A model generated the notes under the pieces. That model did no database searches. It worked only from the letters and a program-made list of their open reading frames with translations, and was not told where the DNA came from. Of a stretch of DNA of 64,000 nt, positions 43,428 to 55,530 are shown piece after piece. The stretch spans positions 10,450,539 through 10,514,538 of the forward strand of contig NC_087070.1 in the NCBI RefSeq assembly GCF_963678635.1. Direction: 5' to 3'. A program made the position numbers and the translations under genes. The DNA comes from Symsagittifera roscoffensis (lineage: Eukaryota; Xenacoelomorpha; Acoela; Convolutidae). The first letter of the stretch is position 1. Every line of letters begins with the position of its first letter.

Positions 43428-46400
43428 GCTAGTAGACAAGTGTTTTGAAATAGGTTTTGACTGCTAACGTGACCGAAGATCGGAAAATACACATTGACCG
43501 AACAATTTGGATAGGGCATATGATAGTTTTTGGAAAAATAGTCCTTGATTGAAAACATTTTTTTTTCTAAAAATTTACAGTAAAATAAATTATGTATAGA
43601 TAAATTTAGTTGAATTCAGTTTATAATGTTGCTCCAAAGAGTAATTGACAGCCTTCCTTTATAATAAGAATTTTTTAATTAGTCGAAAGGGCTCACTGGA
43701 TTGAAACTATTTTTATCCTTGTTTTGTTATCAACAATTTTCGACAATGATAATATTATTATTACCTTTGCGATAAGCAAGGGTATTGCAATCGGGTGGTA
43801 GACTTTTTTTCCCGTAAACAACTTTGTCCACAGGAGTCATCTGGACTCGTGGTACCTTGTTTCTTAATGTTTCAAATATCGTAGTATCTGCTGCAGACTT
43901 AGCCCGGAAGTAACGAATACGCCTGGGACGCCAAAGGTCACCGGTTTGATTCTGACTACGAACTGTCTTTTTATACGGTAAATATTCCGGCTCGAAAAAA
44001 ATCGGCCTTTCATTTGTCTGCTTGTTTCGTCGGCTTATTTGCCAGATCTATGAATCGTTTTTGTTTTTGCGGTAAACAGTTTTCACTGTAATTTCTTGAA
44101 GTGTTTTAGCATTTTAAAAATTCGGCGGAACCGAAATTTGTCTTTAATACTGATTGTAATTTTACCAACTCGATTTGTCAATTTTTTTTTATTTTTGTCA
44201 TTTTATCGGGTTAATAAGTTTCGGCCTAATTTATATCGACCTAGTGGCCTCTTATTGCGTCGTTCGGGGATCGAAAAAAATTGTGCGTGCGTGTGCTCTG
44301 AGGGCAAAAGGGACAATTTTTTTTATTAGTTAGGAATTTTTTTTTCGGCATGAAGGTTTCTGTTTAGGTATTTTCGGTTTTATTACCACATGGTAATTAT
44401 AAATTCAATCAACCATCTGGCGTAGAGGTGACACTACTGGTTGAGACCGCTTTTTTTTTTGACAAAAACGATTTTTTGATTTTCAATTTTTTTTCCGTAT
44501 GATTTTAATCAAAGTTGTATCGCAAGTGGTGCGAAGCTCAGCTTCGCCGGGTTATTTATTATTATCATTATTATGGTAAATTTACAGCTAAAAGTTGATG
44601 GGGAATAACGATCCACTGAGTTTACAAGTGGAAACAGAGTTTTAGGAATCGTGTTCCCAGTCTCTAGTTCAGTCAAAGTTCAGTTTCTGTGTATTTCTGC
44701 ATTCTGAACAGAAACACGCTAGTCTCCAAGTACATATATTGTCCGCATCAAAGTTTCTTTCAAAATAGTTTTCGTAAGCAGCAGTCAGTATTCTTTTCGC
44801 TGCATGCAGATCGTGGATGCCCTGGCCGGGGTGCATCCCATTTAGGTTTGACAGTTAAACCGCTCGCATTCACAAGTCGCTTTTCTGTTTCGTTAGTTGC
44901 CTCGTAACGAATTGTGGAACATCGGTAATCTGCATCTGGCCCTTTTGTAGTTACGATCGTTGGTTCATCGCAAAAGTTTAACGGCAATTTTTTTTTGCAC
45001 GATGAGCTGTTCTAGTTTTAGCAAAGATATCTGACTCTCTCCCAGTCGACCTCTCCGAGTTTTCTGAGTTTCAAGTTTCGAAAGTGCAATTAAATTTACT
45101 TCTAATTTTCTATGTTCTAATTTGCTACAAAATGTGTAAAAGTGAAAAGTTTTCGTGGCGCGGTTCTCTGTTAATCTAACGAAATATCAAAGAAATACTG
45201 TTAATCTAACGGAGTAGCTGGCAGCCAAAGCGTTTTTTTTTATTAGAACAGTTGTTTTCTTAGGACATGTTTCTTAGACGTTAATGAGTTTTTCTATTTT
45301 TTACGCCATCTTCCTTTCTGCTACTACTAATGCGTGTATTGTCCGTTTTCCCATTGTCGCGGGGTTGGACATTCGGAAAGTGCGTATGGCTTGATTCGGA
45401 AAATGCTATGTTTGGATGGCTTGATCAATTTCAGCATTCAGATGAAACAATACTTTTTTCCATGCAATTCGATCAAGGCAGTCTGTGCGCTTGAGGTTTA
45501 ATTTATTCAGGACCCATATAACACAATCGATACGGCGTTTTCAGGTCTTCCAGCTGATCTTCCCTGGGACTGGAACACGCCCTGTTGCTTTTAGCTAATG
45601 ACCATTTTCTCTTCTGCGAACATGGCCAAAACATCGTGGCTGTGACTGCACTTGTAGCTTGTCCAGATCAATTAGACCTGTCGTTTTATTTACTGTTTCG
45701 TTGGTTACGCTGCTTTAAATTTGACTCTGTGATCCTATGCAAAGTTTTCATATCAGCACTCCTAAGAGATCTGGATATCGCTTTGGTCTGCGACCAGGTT
45801 TCAAAGCGGTGCGTAAGTCACCTTGTAATCAAGTCAATATCTTTATTCAGCAGCAGTGGCGCAATCTGCCGCCATTTCGTTTCAAGTGCTGCTATTCTGA
45901 TCGATGATGCATGTATTGCGTGACTTTGACAGGAAATAGTGTTACCCGAATAGCAAATATCTTCGACAGTGCTCAGGGTTTCGGATTGGTTGATCTGTAA
46001 AGTAGCATCCTGACTGGAGCGATAATTGGAAGGATTATTGCTTCTCGGACAAACGTATTTAGTATTATGTTTGGGTATTTTCCTCAGCTCACCCATTGAT
46101 CACAAGATTTACAGCGTTTTTAATTGGTACCGACTCTCAATGAACAACAAGCGCATGGAATCTTTAGAATTTTTTGAGCAGTGCACTTTTTGTTTGAAAT
46201 CAACTGCTTTGTCTTATCCAATTTAACATTCGTACCTCGCTTTTGTAAAGACTTGTTCCAAATTTTAAACTTATCGATAAACTGAGATTCAGGTTCAGCT
46301 GATATTTCAAGGTCATCTGCATTTAGTATATCCTACGGTAGCGGGGAACGACAGTTTCTAGTAGCCTCTTCCTTCACTTTAACAATGGGCTAAGTTCTGA

Positions 46401-49400
46401 TCCTTGATTCACGCCTACTTTAATTTCACTGCACCCCGGGGCCGACGAAATCTGCCTTTGACTCAGTGTACAGACATTTTATCATTCCTTCCCAGATTTT
46501 TGGAAGCTCACTGTTGCCTCAGAGCCCATTGAATCAGTTCCTTGGGAATACGGTCGATTTTTTTTTCGAGATCAACAAAAATGTGATGGAGGGGTTTTTA
46601 TTTTCCAAAATTAGTTTCTCCAATTGTCCAATAAAGAAATCATCACCGGTTGTTGATCTACCACCCTTGAAGCCAAATTTAATTCGATTTTTTTTGCTCA
46701 AATGTCTCAGACGCTTTCTAACACTTGTTCGAAAATTTTTAAAGCATATTTCATTAATCGGATGCCTCTATAGGATCCATATTTCAACGAATTGTTTTTT
46801 TCGTTGTAAAATGTAACAGCTTCACTTGCTCCAATCGAAGGGGATTTGAACAGAGTCCCAGACTTGCTTAAAGACTTCAAAAAGTCAAGGAAGTCCACAT
46901 TGCCTGGCAAATTTTATCTTCGAAGTTAGCCCTATTGGTCCAGCGCTTTTCTTATTGTTCATTTCTCTCAGTTCCAGCTCCACCTCCTGGATAGTATTTT
47001 TCTTCCAATGGGTCAGTCTCATTTAAAAGACTTGAGAAGTAGTTTTACACTGCAAAAGAACATCTTGGCCACAAGTCAGGAGTTTTCCTTAACATTTAAT
47101 GAAATTTTCTCCGACTACATCCTTTTGATCATATTTAATTTGATTGGAAAGGCGGAACATTTTGAGTCGGGTCCCCATTTTAGAAAGCTCTTGACACCAT
47201 ATCTGAATTGGTTCGTTTTTAGCTTCAGCAACTAGATGTTTCACAACCGTGTTCTGTCTAATATATCACCCGGTCCTCTTTTCTTTCAGACCTCTGTCCT
47301 ATTTTGAACTAAAATCTTTTGTTTTTAACTTATTCACCTAATTTTTTGTTCCATCACTATGTTTTCTTCTCGCTGGTTTTTCGCTTGTTTTACCACATCC
47401 CTTTTTCGCCTCTTCTAGAAGGATTGATTAAAAATTTTCCCATTTCGCATAAATTTGATTACTATCAACCTTCTTGCTTCTTAGTACTTGATTTGGTTAC
47501 CTCTTTCGATTAAATTTTCTTGTTCTTTAAACTGGTTTTCACTTGTGGCGGTAAATAGGAAGTTCAAGAGAGAAATCACACACAACAAGTTGAGTAGCTT
47601 ATTCGTCGCTCTGGATTATTTTTGAGTTTTTGACAAAATCTCTGCGACGATCGTGTTAGAATGAAGTCAATCTGGGTGGTTGGCGTTATCCGCCACCCCT
47701 CCGTACGAGCGCGCGCTAGCGCGCGAGTTCCAACAACCCATAGCGAGCAGCCGCGAGCGTTTAACGTTATGCATTTGACGGATAAAAAATGCGATCTCGC
47801 AAACGTACCGCTATTTTTTCCTCGGGTTTTTTTCCACGGGTTTTTTCCATTGTCGCTAGCTTGGGAATTAGAGCAGACGATATTTTTCCGATTCTTTTTC
47901 CATTCACTTCCATGGGAGAAATCCCACTTTTTTCTGGGAAAAATGGAATTAAGTTAATAATGAAAATTTTATTTTCGATTGAATCAACGGTCTGATGGTC
48001 TGGAGGATGTGCACAGCACTGCCAGGCGTGGGGTGACTGGTTCGAGCCCCTGCGGAGACGAAAAATTTTTATCGATTTTTTTCATGTGATTTATAAATAA
48101 AAACTAAAAATGTCATATCTTTTAAAATAAAAAAGATAAAGACATGCGGTCTTCGCTGTGATCGCTTATTTTACAAGCTGAAGGCTGTGAGTACAAAAAT
48201 TGGATGGTAGATAACGAATAGAGGAAAATTATTTTTTTCCTATTTTTTCCCATTTGTCCCTTTTTTGCCTCTGTGTCGGAACAGGTCAATGTTGTTGTTC
48301 TGGATTTTGTACCAAGCGATCAGTGGATAAGCAGCAAACATAGTGGAAAAGGAAAAAGTTTGATAAATAGACCACAGGTTGCAAATAGAGCCTCCGATTA
48401 AGGTAAAAAACTAATTTTTTCCTTTTTTTTGCTTTGATCGATTTGAAATTTTTTTACAATCTCGTTTAAAAACAATTTAACTGTTTGGGTGCTAGCAATT
48501 GGAAATGGCAGCTACCTGGGAACGGGAAAGTATCAGGAAAGTTGTTCTCTTTAACAGAAAAAGTTTTTTTTTCATTATTCTTTGAACAATTTTACTTTTT
48601 CAAAAATTTCTACAATTATAATAGTTCATTTACTCCCGCAGTTTCCGTAGCCCCGTAGGGCTGCTGCGGAAACTGCCACAGACAGCCACAAGTACCGAAT
48701 CCTCCTCTCACGTCGTTTGTTGAACAATTTGTTAGCTCCAGATTAAACAACACACGTTGCGCAGTTAGTTAGAGCGGTAGGATCATGACCGACAGGTCTG
48801 GGGTTCGAGCCCCGCTGTGAGCTGATCAGATGAAATCTTTTTTTTTGAAGAAATTGATGATCAAAGTCACTGATTATGTGCAAACAGCAAATAACCATCA
48901 ACCCCGATTGTGCCTCGCGCCCTGATTCTAGGTGGAGTTTTCTCTGCTCTGGAACGTACAGTAATCATCATTGCAACGTTTTTATGGCTTAAGAATGTTC
49001 TACTGTCTTGTAAAAATCATCTTTTTCCGAATCCTATACCAGCTTGTGGTGCGTACGCACAGACAGCATTAAACTCAGTATGCACTAATACAAGTTTTAG
49101 ACGGATAAACCCGAATTTTTTCCTCTTCACATAGTTTCGCATATCTCAAGGCTTTTTCTCTTAGTGTGCCAATTTTCTATTAACGTAGTCGGATCGACTT
49201 CCTTTCTAGAGTGGGTTTCTTCATCTTATACATATTAGTTTTGGTCATATTAGTAGTTGAAACCATGAGGTTCGTAGCACCGCCTCCCTTTTTCGGAGTC
49301 ACACAGGACTGAGAGTCATTGCTTGTATGACTTTCCATAACTTTTTTGGAGCGGTGCCCTTAACAGAGTATTTTGAGACCGAAGTCTTTATGGACCGGAT

Positions 49401-52400
49401 GCCCTTCCTCACGTCCACTCTCCTCCTTTTCCTGGGCTTACGATCGGCAGTTTTGTCTTAATAACAAGTCAGACCAGGCGGAGTTGCTATCTTCTTATTG
49501 TAAACTTTTTAAAACTCTATGTAAAGATCGAAGCAGTGAAATAGTTTTTGTTAAAATAATTCGATGAAATACAATTAGTACTCTGCACTTCTCTATTGTT
49601 AATTGTCGCCCCGCCACACAAATCGTAATCTTCACAGACGCCACCACCCGGCTCCTAGAGTATCGACCCCTCCAAATTCCGGCGACGGCTTGGTTTGAAG
49701 GGATCCACCGAAAGTTTTATACCACAAAAATTATATGCAAAGTTCTAGAAAAAAGTATGCCGTTTTTACGAGGTCCAATCGAAAAACATTTTTTCAACGC
49801 AAAAAGCTGGCAGCCTTGAATTACTTCAATTTATAGATATTTCATTGCTCAAGCTAATTTTTGGAGCAGTTTTAGTATGACATTAATCTGAATTGATACA
49901 AACTTGCGGGATACTCCTAAAAATTTTGAACCCCCGAGCAATGAAATACGCCTTTGTTCTCCAAATGTCTAACCCTTCGCTCGCTGTTTCTACTACCAAG
50001 GAATTTTTCAAGCTGAAGATAGGTTTTCAATTTCAGATGGAAACTGAATGCCATGCACTTCTCTTTATTGTTTTTCTTGTAAATGACTGTTTGCTTCAGA
50101 AAAGCGTGTGCTTCTGCAATTCTTGTTTCTAATTAGTCAGTTGTTACTCAATGTTTAAATCAGATTTGGTAATCGACATGCAAGCGAATAAATTGTTATT
50201 CACCAGCAGTTTAGGTTAACTGGATCAATTTGCTCATCTGAAAATTTGAAAATACCCATATCTTGGAGACGTATTGCTTAGCTATAGGTAAATGCTCTGC
50301 TCGTTGTTAACTAGAATTATGCCTTTTGTATAGGTATATGGCGCTACAAACAGTTTGGTTACCCAAAAACAGGCGCGAACCCTACCGGAGCAGAGTTGTG
50401 GATTTGGTTTGGTCAAGGGCACGCCGACAACCAATGGGATCTGGCGGTTAACTCACTTGCCGGGTTCTTCTGTGCATCATTGAACTTCATGAGTGGAGCC
50501 TTCAGCGGGACTCCGACCCGTGTATTGCGACCTTACTCTCAGCACCACGAAAGACTGAATTCGTCAACTATGAAATATTCAAACCTTCCTTCGGAAAATA
50601 TTTGCACGGAAAATTTGACACCTTGGAAGAAGCTTTTACCTTGTGAAGTATCATCGGGGTTTGTTCAGCTCCTAAATGCGAATCAACTGTTTAATTCAAA
50701 ATACATGTCAATCGATGTAAATGCGTATAAAACATGTGTATCCGAGACGGATTGCTCGTCTATTGAGAACAAAATGACTATGACAGTCAATGTTGTATTC
50801 GACGGTTTTCGGATTCGAGACTATTCAAGAACCCTTTCCTTGCTTACTTTGTTCCACAAGCCGATGGGCAAAGTATGTCCATTAGCTGATAGAACTTCAA
50901 TATCAGCTCAAAGCTATAAAAAAGATTGTTCTATCGTGATTTCAACTAAAGGAGATTTAGTGAAATCTGAAACACTTGCGCTGACTCAAGAAGACAGATA
51001 TAGTGATGTGAATTTTGACAGAAAGTGCCACGAAGGCGAAATTTCTCAGAGCAATGACGAAAAGATTACAAAAGCGCCTATCTTAGTCCACAAGTACCTT
51101 TCATCGGGAATAGGTGGGTTAAGTTTTTATATTTTATACTTGCTTGGGTTCCGAAATTCCAGCTGCTAAAAAACCAGGCGCGATTGCATAAAAGCCTGTT
51201 TTGTTTAGTTTACTTAGGTTTTTCTCAAAGTTTTTTTTCTTCTAAAGTGAAGTTTTTTGGAGCCCTTCTTTGCTTGTTTTTGAGAAATACAGCTTCGCTT
51301 CTGTGTTCAAATATTTTCCTTAGACTAATTAACATACGCCTTAATAGTTTAAAAAAACATATCGACACCACTTGTTTTTTTTTTCAAAAATCGCTAAGTC
51401 GGATTTTAAACTAAAAAAGTGCTCGTGTGTCGAAAGATCTCATTTAGATGGCGAGGAGAGAATAGTTTGCCAAGTGTCAAATGAACTGCAAGAGGAAGTG
51501 ACAGTGGGCTATCTGGACCTGGTGCCCTGGCACTTCAGACTACTGGTTCACACTCTGGAAGTGACCAACTCTGAGAACAGCAGAATCGAACCTTCTTTCC
51601 TCCATTATGTTCCATCACAAGGTTATATTTACGCTGCGGAAATTAAATTTTTTGGCAATTTTCAAATATTTGAATTTGAATAATACAAAATTATTTTAAC
51701 GTTTTCATGACGCACGCAATGAAAGTTTGCCTTGGAACAAAATTATTGTGAAAAGATTTGTTTTCCATTCCTTATCACGCGTTTAGCCATGATAACACGT
51801 AAAGCATTCATGAAAAAATAAATGTTTTCAATGTGACAGGGAAAGTGGAAAAGATCCAAAAGAATAGTTTTCTGTATAGTTTGTTCATGATTGGGATTGG
51901 TTTCAACTTTTGAACTCTTATATCAAGTCATTTTGCTTCGTACATTCACTCGGTAGGGAATTTAGGTGGTGGTGGGAGGGGGGGGGGGGGTTAACCTTTT
52001 AACCATCCTCAGGAATCCGACAACCTCCTCGCCCCTTAAACATGAAGTGTTTAGAAATTGCTGTTCGGAAGCTGAACCGGTTCGTTCACGTGCTAAAGAA
52101 ACTTGTTTTTGATTGGAAGACGTTTTTGAAATGAGGTTCATATATATTTTTTAAAAGCATAAGTTCGGAGAATTTTTGCTGTTACAGATCGTGAGAGACC
52201 TTCAACATTACAACTAGAGTTTAAAATGGCCCCTGGCGAAACTGTTGAAATTGCTGTGAAAATCAGAAAAGTTCTCCTTAAATGGACTGAACATCCGCCG
52301 GACCCACATCATGGCCATTTCTGTGGCCCTTCTATGGTCTATTTGGACATACATAACCAGACGTACAAAATATACTCGGAGCCGCTTATTATACAATTGA

Positions 52401-52615
52401 TGGTTCCAGACTTTAGTATGCCTTACAATGTGCTCTGTTTGAGTAGTACTATTATGACCATAGGATATAGTGCTGCTCAGACTTTAGCCACTAAAAGATA
52501 CACTTTTGTATCGAAGAAAACTGGAAAAGGAAAATTGTCGCTTAAAATAACAGCCTTGAAAGAAAAAGTGCTATCATTGTTTAAGAGAAAATCCAAGGAA
52601 GAAAAAACTGAATGA
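43172..52615 (+). CDS. PIGT: GPI transamidase subunit PIG-T (four exons)
   Basis: PIG-T is a membrane subunit of the endoplasmic reticulum GPI transamidase (with PIG-K, GAA1, PIG-S, PIG-U), which swaps the C-terminal signal of target proteins for a GPI anchor. Joining 43172-43427, 50334-51113, 51448-51621 and 52188-52615 gives 1638 bases, 545 residues plus stop; the human protein is 578 aa. Features are an N-terminal signal peptide (residues 1-16), EELELNWLPNGDY, LSLTQG at the exon 1-2 joint, GAELWIWF, ENLTPWKKLLPC with Cys at about 189 (the position of the human cysteine disulfide-linked to PIG-K), VPWHFRL, LLKWTE, and a C-terminal membrane helix (about 482-505) followed by a Lys-rich tail. 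Phases agree at all three junctions. Intron 1 is GC-AG. The two retroelements lie just upstream. Confidence 0.94.
43760..44577 (+). repeat. Interspersed repeat, family shared with 55330-55530
   Basis: Starts near TTATTACCTTTGCGATAAGC and ends in a GCGAAGCTCAGCTTCGCCGGGTTATT-type hairpin (about 44530-44553) followed by a TTA/TCA microsatellite tail (to 44577). The middle (43905-44100) aligns with 55336-55530: GTAACGA, a box-B-like GGTTTGATTC, AATATTCCGG, and TGTCTGCTTGTTTCG. Looks like a SINE or other short retroelement. Confidence 0.55.
45340..47530 (-). pseudogene. Decayed antisense LINE (non-LTR reverse transcriptase)
   Basis: The reverse strand in shifting frames shows the order typical of RTE/Jockey-like non-LTR RTs. 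About 46650-46400 has a stretch like VPRN..FNGL..SELPKIWEGMIKCLYTESKA and KVGVNQGSELSPLL; next come M-TLKYQLN and LDKTKQLI (about 46330-46210). A GHVRRREN..GRVPVPGKISWKT..RIDCVIWVLNKLNLKRTDCLDRIAWKKV tail-like segment is at about 45640-45450. Upstream (47030-47280) is the EVELELREMN spacer region. Many stops and frameshifts make it non-functional. Confidence 0.72.
47708..47723. repeat. 16-bp GC palindrome
   Basis: CGCGCGCTAGCGCGCG is a perfect palindrome of CpG-rich sequence in an AT-rich intron. Likely part of an unidentified repeat. Confidence 0.6.
47991..48062 (+). repeat. tRNA-like unit (SINE head or tRNA pseudogene)
   Basis: Box A-like TGGTCTGGAGG and exact box B GGTTCGAGCCC (about 48038-48048) at tRNA spacing. 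Stems are imperfect, so not a working tRNA. Followed by a T-run at about 48066. Confidence 0.5.
48638..48676. repeat. Perfect 10-bp hairpin with inner stem
   Basis: GCAGTTTCCG pairs with CGGAAACTGC, and inside AGCCC pairs with GGGCT. Lies 80 bp before the tRNA-like unit at 48757. Confidence 0.6.
48757..48823 (+). repeat. tRNA-like unit, Met-type anticodon loop (SINE head or pseudogene)
   Basis: D-arm GCGCAGTTAGTTAGAGC, anticodon loop ATCATGA, and exact box B GGTTCGAGCCC; a T-run follows at 48838. The anticodon stem has one mismatch, the T stem two, and the acceptor does not close. Confidence 0.5.
49260..49460. repeat. Probable interspersed repeat fragment
   Basis: Contains GGAGCGGTGCCCTTA and GGACCGGATGCCCTTCCTCA, resembling the conserved ends of short retroelements found in many animals. 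Assigned by resemblance only. Confidence 0.3.
50334..51113 (+). CDS. PIGT: PIG-T exon 2
   Basis: Acceptor TTTTGTATAG at 50324-50333. Codes residues 86-345, including GAELWIWF, FCASLNF, ENLTPWKKLLPC and TVNVVFDGF. Donor ATAG|GTGGGT at 51114. Confidence 0.92.
51448..51621 (+). CDS. PIGT: PIG-T exon 3
   Basis: Codes DGEERIVCQV..LDLVPWHFRLLVHTLEV..LHYVPSQ. The acceptor CATTTAG (ends 51447) is chosen because it keeps phase and length against the family; an alternative AG at 51435-51436 with donor 51118 would add four residues. Donor CAAG|GTTATA at 51622. Confidence 0.8.
51978..51990 (+). repeat. G13 homopolymer in PIG-T intron 3
   Basis: Thirteen G in a row after GGTGGTGGTGGGA. Possible G-quadruplex former. 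Confidence 0.85.
52188..52615 (+). CDS. PIGT: PIG-T exon 4
   Basis: Acceptor GCTGTTACAG ends at 52187. Codes residues 404-545: LLKWTEHPPDPHHG, PDFSMPYNVLCLS, membrane helix, basic tail, TGA at 52613. Confidence 0.93.
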
Positions 52616-55329
52616 GTGATAAACAAATATTTCGCATCAAAACTAAAACTGAATTGTTGAAGCAGTTTGTTGACTTGAAATTCGTCTGAAAAATTTTGTT
52701 GAGCTGACAAAAATTCACATGACTTGATAGAATATTTAAATTTGGATCAATTGAAGCCAATATGTGCAATTTATCCTCAAATAAGTATATATTTCAGTTT
52801 GTTTAATATAATTCTAGAAAAACTCGATGTAACGTGAAATCTCGATTTGTTGAACGAACGATTTTGCCGTTTCCAATTTGACTTGATTTTAGATCATTGC
52901 TTTCTTTGTAAATTTTGAATTATTCTGAATTTATTGTGATTATGATAAGAAATTTCTTTACCGTTATGTTGGGTCTCATTTCAAAATGGATGATTAGATG
53001 TACTTCAAATCGGTACCACGCGTGATGTATAGTTCAGCAAGCCTTTCAGAAACTGAATCTTTAAATAGTTCAAGTGTCTCCTTTCGGCGCAGACATGTAC
53101 TTGTTTAGATATTGTTGTTCCGACCATTGAAAATGGGGAGGAACTTTGTTTTTCTTTAACAGTTGCTGAACGATGATTTTTTTGTTTTAGTTTCAGGAAA
53201 ATTCTTAATTTGCTCAGGCTCATTGTTTTGCGGTTCGTTTTATAATTTTTTTCTAAGTTCAGTTGATTTTCTGAACTCCACGATTGAACATCTAAAGTGC
53301 AAAAGTCACGAAAAGCATGAATTTCTTCTAGTTTCGTAAGTGGATTTTTATTTTCAGACTTCCCAGCGGAATATAAAAGTTAATTGATAAAATTTTCTAA
53401 AATTGGGTTAATATAATTTTAAAATTGTCAATCATGATTTGTTCTAGAAGCGAAAAGAACTTGAAAGGCATCTATGTTTTCTTTGAAATTTGAAAGTTCA
53501 AATTTTTTCAAACAGAGTCGGTTTTGTGTTCACCGATCATTGACTCTTTCCCAACTGTCGTTTTGCGGTTTTTTGTTTTCAACCAAAATCAGGTACCACA
53601 AATGTTCATCGGAATGAGTAGAGTGATACATCAATTTAAAAACGTTCTAGCCGAGATATTAGAGCGACACTTTCAAAAAATTTCAAAATGAAGACTTCCA
53701 AACAATTGTCGCAGTCGAGAGAAACGGTTGAAACTTTTGAGCGTTACTCGAATTTCGAGCGAGTGAAGCGATCGAGTAAACTTTGTTTGCTAAAGCTGCT
53801 CATTTAGGCAAAAAAAACTGATTTTACCAAAAATTTAAACTAGCTTTAAAGCTCAATTTATCGCTTCCGTTGGGAAAAAAAATTTTCTTAAAAAATACAA
53901 TTTATGTGTGCAATGATTTTTGTTGATTTTTTTTCATTTTCTGTTAATTGTTCATTTTTTGAAAACGAATATTATCAATTAAGCCTAACTCATCCCTAAC
54001 GCACTAAATTTTTACGCATTCATCTAGTTTATTATCACACCACGCACAAAAAAAAGACTAATTTGAAGAAAAAAAAACGAAAAAAAAAACTTTTTTTCTT
54101 GTTTTTTTAATGAATGTGACAGAAACATTCTGTGCTACTTGCACAACAAACGGGCATCCTTGTTACAATTTAAAGTTACTTGATAGCGATTTAGTGTTTT
54201 AATCAGGAACTTGCCATTTTGTCCTGTTAACAATTTTGTTTAACTTTTGAATTCTGCCCGTTTAAACCCTTTCTATTCTGGCCTTTTAGTTATAGTGTTT
54301 CTCAGCTATATCGTCTCCTGCTTCAATTGTATCAAAATTTTTGTCAATTGCGTGACTTCAATTGTATCAAAATTTCTGTCGATTGCGTGACTTTCGAATT
54401 CAAAAACGAGCCTTAAAGTATGTCTTAATTCAACTGCCAATTTTACCTACCAAATGACACACGAAGTCCGCAGCGATCGAAAATATCAAAGAAATGAGCA
54501 AAAAGAGCACAGACATGAGCTTGGCATTCGGAGATGCACTATATTTCAATCATTTGTTTATGGATCCCACCAGAAAAAATCAAAGAAAAAATGCCTTATT
54601 GGGGATTCCGCGACAACAATTTTCGAGCCTTAATGCGGATTACGCGACGAACCTTAAAAATTGCAGTTTGGCGTCGTAAAAGTAAAACTGAATTTTTCTA
54701 TAAATGATATTTTTTTAGTTGCCATTGCACTTAATCAGAAGTTACAGATAAATCATTTATGTTTGACATACTTATTTTCAGATCAAATTTTTTTGTTATA
54801 TTCTAGACAATATTTTTGCATTTTGGGCGTGTTTATGTTTTAAATACCCGTGATATTTTAACTACAAGTAATCGAGAACTAGAATATTTTTTTAAAAACA
54901 ACTTTTGTTAACAAATCTGAAAAAATTGACCTTGCTTTTATGAAACCTGAATGTCTTCCACGCCTTTTTTTAAGTCAAATTGTGTAGTTTTTGGAGTGTA
55001 AGCTTAAGGGTTCTAACAGCGACCGGACCTTGTTTTTTGTGTGAAAATTGATTTTTTTGGAACATTTGAATTGTCGGACTGTCATTTGTCTGCATATTTT
55101 TTGTCCTTGTCAGCTTACTTTCCAAAGCTTGGCATCCATTTTTTTCAAAGCCCCACTTCTTTTCTGATTGAAGCAATTTTAATTTAAAGCAAGCGACTAG
55201 CAAGCCTTATGAATTCAGAATAAACACTTTTTTTCAGGTTCAAAACCTGTTTAACAAAATCAATTTGAGTCCATTGATAGCTTGATTTCCAAAAATTCAT
55301 GCCTTTGCTTTTGAGTCTTTTTTAGCCTT
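52616..55329. other. PIG-T 3' flank, AT-rich intergenic
   Basis: PIG-T 3' UTR probably covers the first few hundred bases; no clear AATAAA is visible. A 35-bp tandem duplication lies at 54321-54390. Small ORFs here (for example 54494-54679) have no recognisable motif or homology. Confidence 0.6.
54321..54390 (+). repeat. 35-bp tandem duplication
   Basis: Copies at 54321-54355 and 54356-54390, each starting CTTCAATTGTATCAAAATTT, with two mismatches. Confidence 0.85.
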
Positions 55330-55530
55330 AAGGTAACGATAAAGCCTAGTACGGCAAATGTCCTAGGTTGGAATCCGACCAGGATCTGTAGTTTTTCTAA
55401 CAGAAAATATCCCGTTTAAAAAAAATTGTCGACGTTTTGTCTGTCTGTCTGCTGGGTTTCCTCGTCTCAGTTACCACGCTGACGGATTTTTTTGGCGCTG
55501 CAAGCAGTTTTTATTGCAAGTGTTTTTGAT
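55330..55530 (+). repeat. Second copy of the 43760-type interspersed repeat
   Basis: GGTAACGATAAAGCCTAG, box-B-like GGTTGGAATCC (about 55369), AAAATATCCCG and a TCTGTCTGTCTGC stretch align in order with 43905-44100, strongly diverged. The hairpin end and microsatellite tail are missing. Confidence 0.5.

Larger units (their letters stand above)
43428..50333 (+). other. PIG-T intron 1 (GC-AG, 6.9 kb)
   Basis: Begins GCTAGT and ends TATAG. It holds, in order, a diverged interspersed repeat (43760-44577), AT-rich DNA, an antisense LINE remnant (about 45340-47530), a GC palindrome (47708-47723), two tRNA-like units (47991-48062, 48757-48823) with a 10-bp hairpin between them (48638-48676), and a repeat fragment near 49260-49460. 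I see no independent gene inside. Confidence 0.8.

Noticed and set aside
45585..45923. Plus-strand 112-codon ORF
   Set aside because: It is the shadow of the antisense LINE remnant.
47661..47957. 98-codon ORF as a gene
   Set aside because: Lies in PIG-T intron 1, spans a GC palindrome and T-runs, and shows no domain or codon bias.
48757..48823. Functional tRNA-Met gene
   Set aside because: Mismatches in anticodon and T stems and no acceptor pairing; only the internal promoter boxes are well kept.
54494..54679. 61-codon ORF as a gene
   Set aside because: No motif, no neighbours and typical chance length for this composition.
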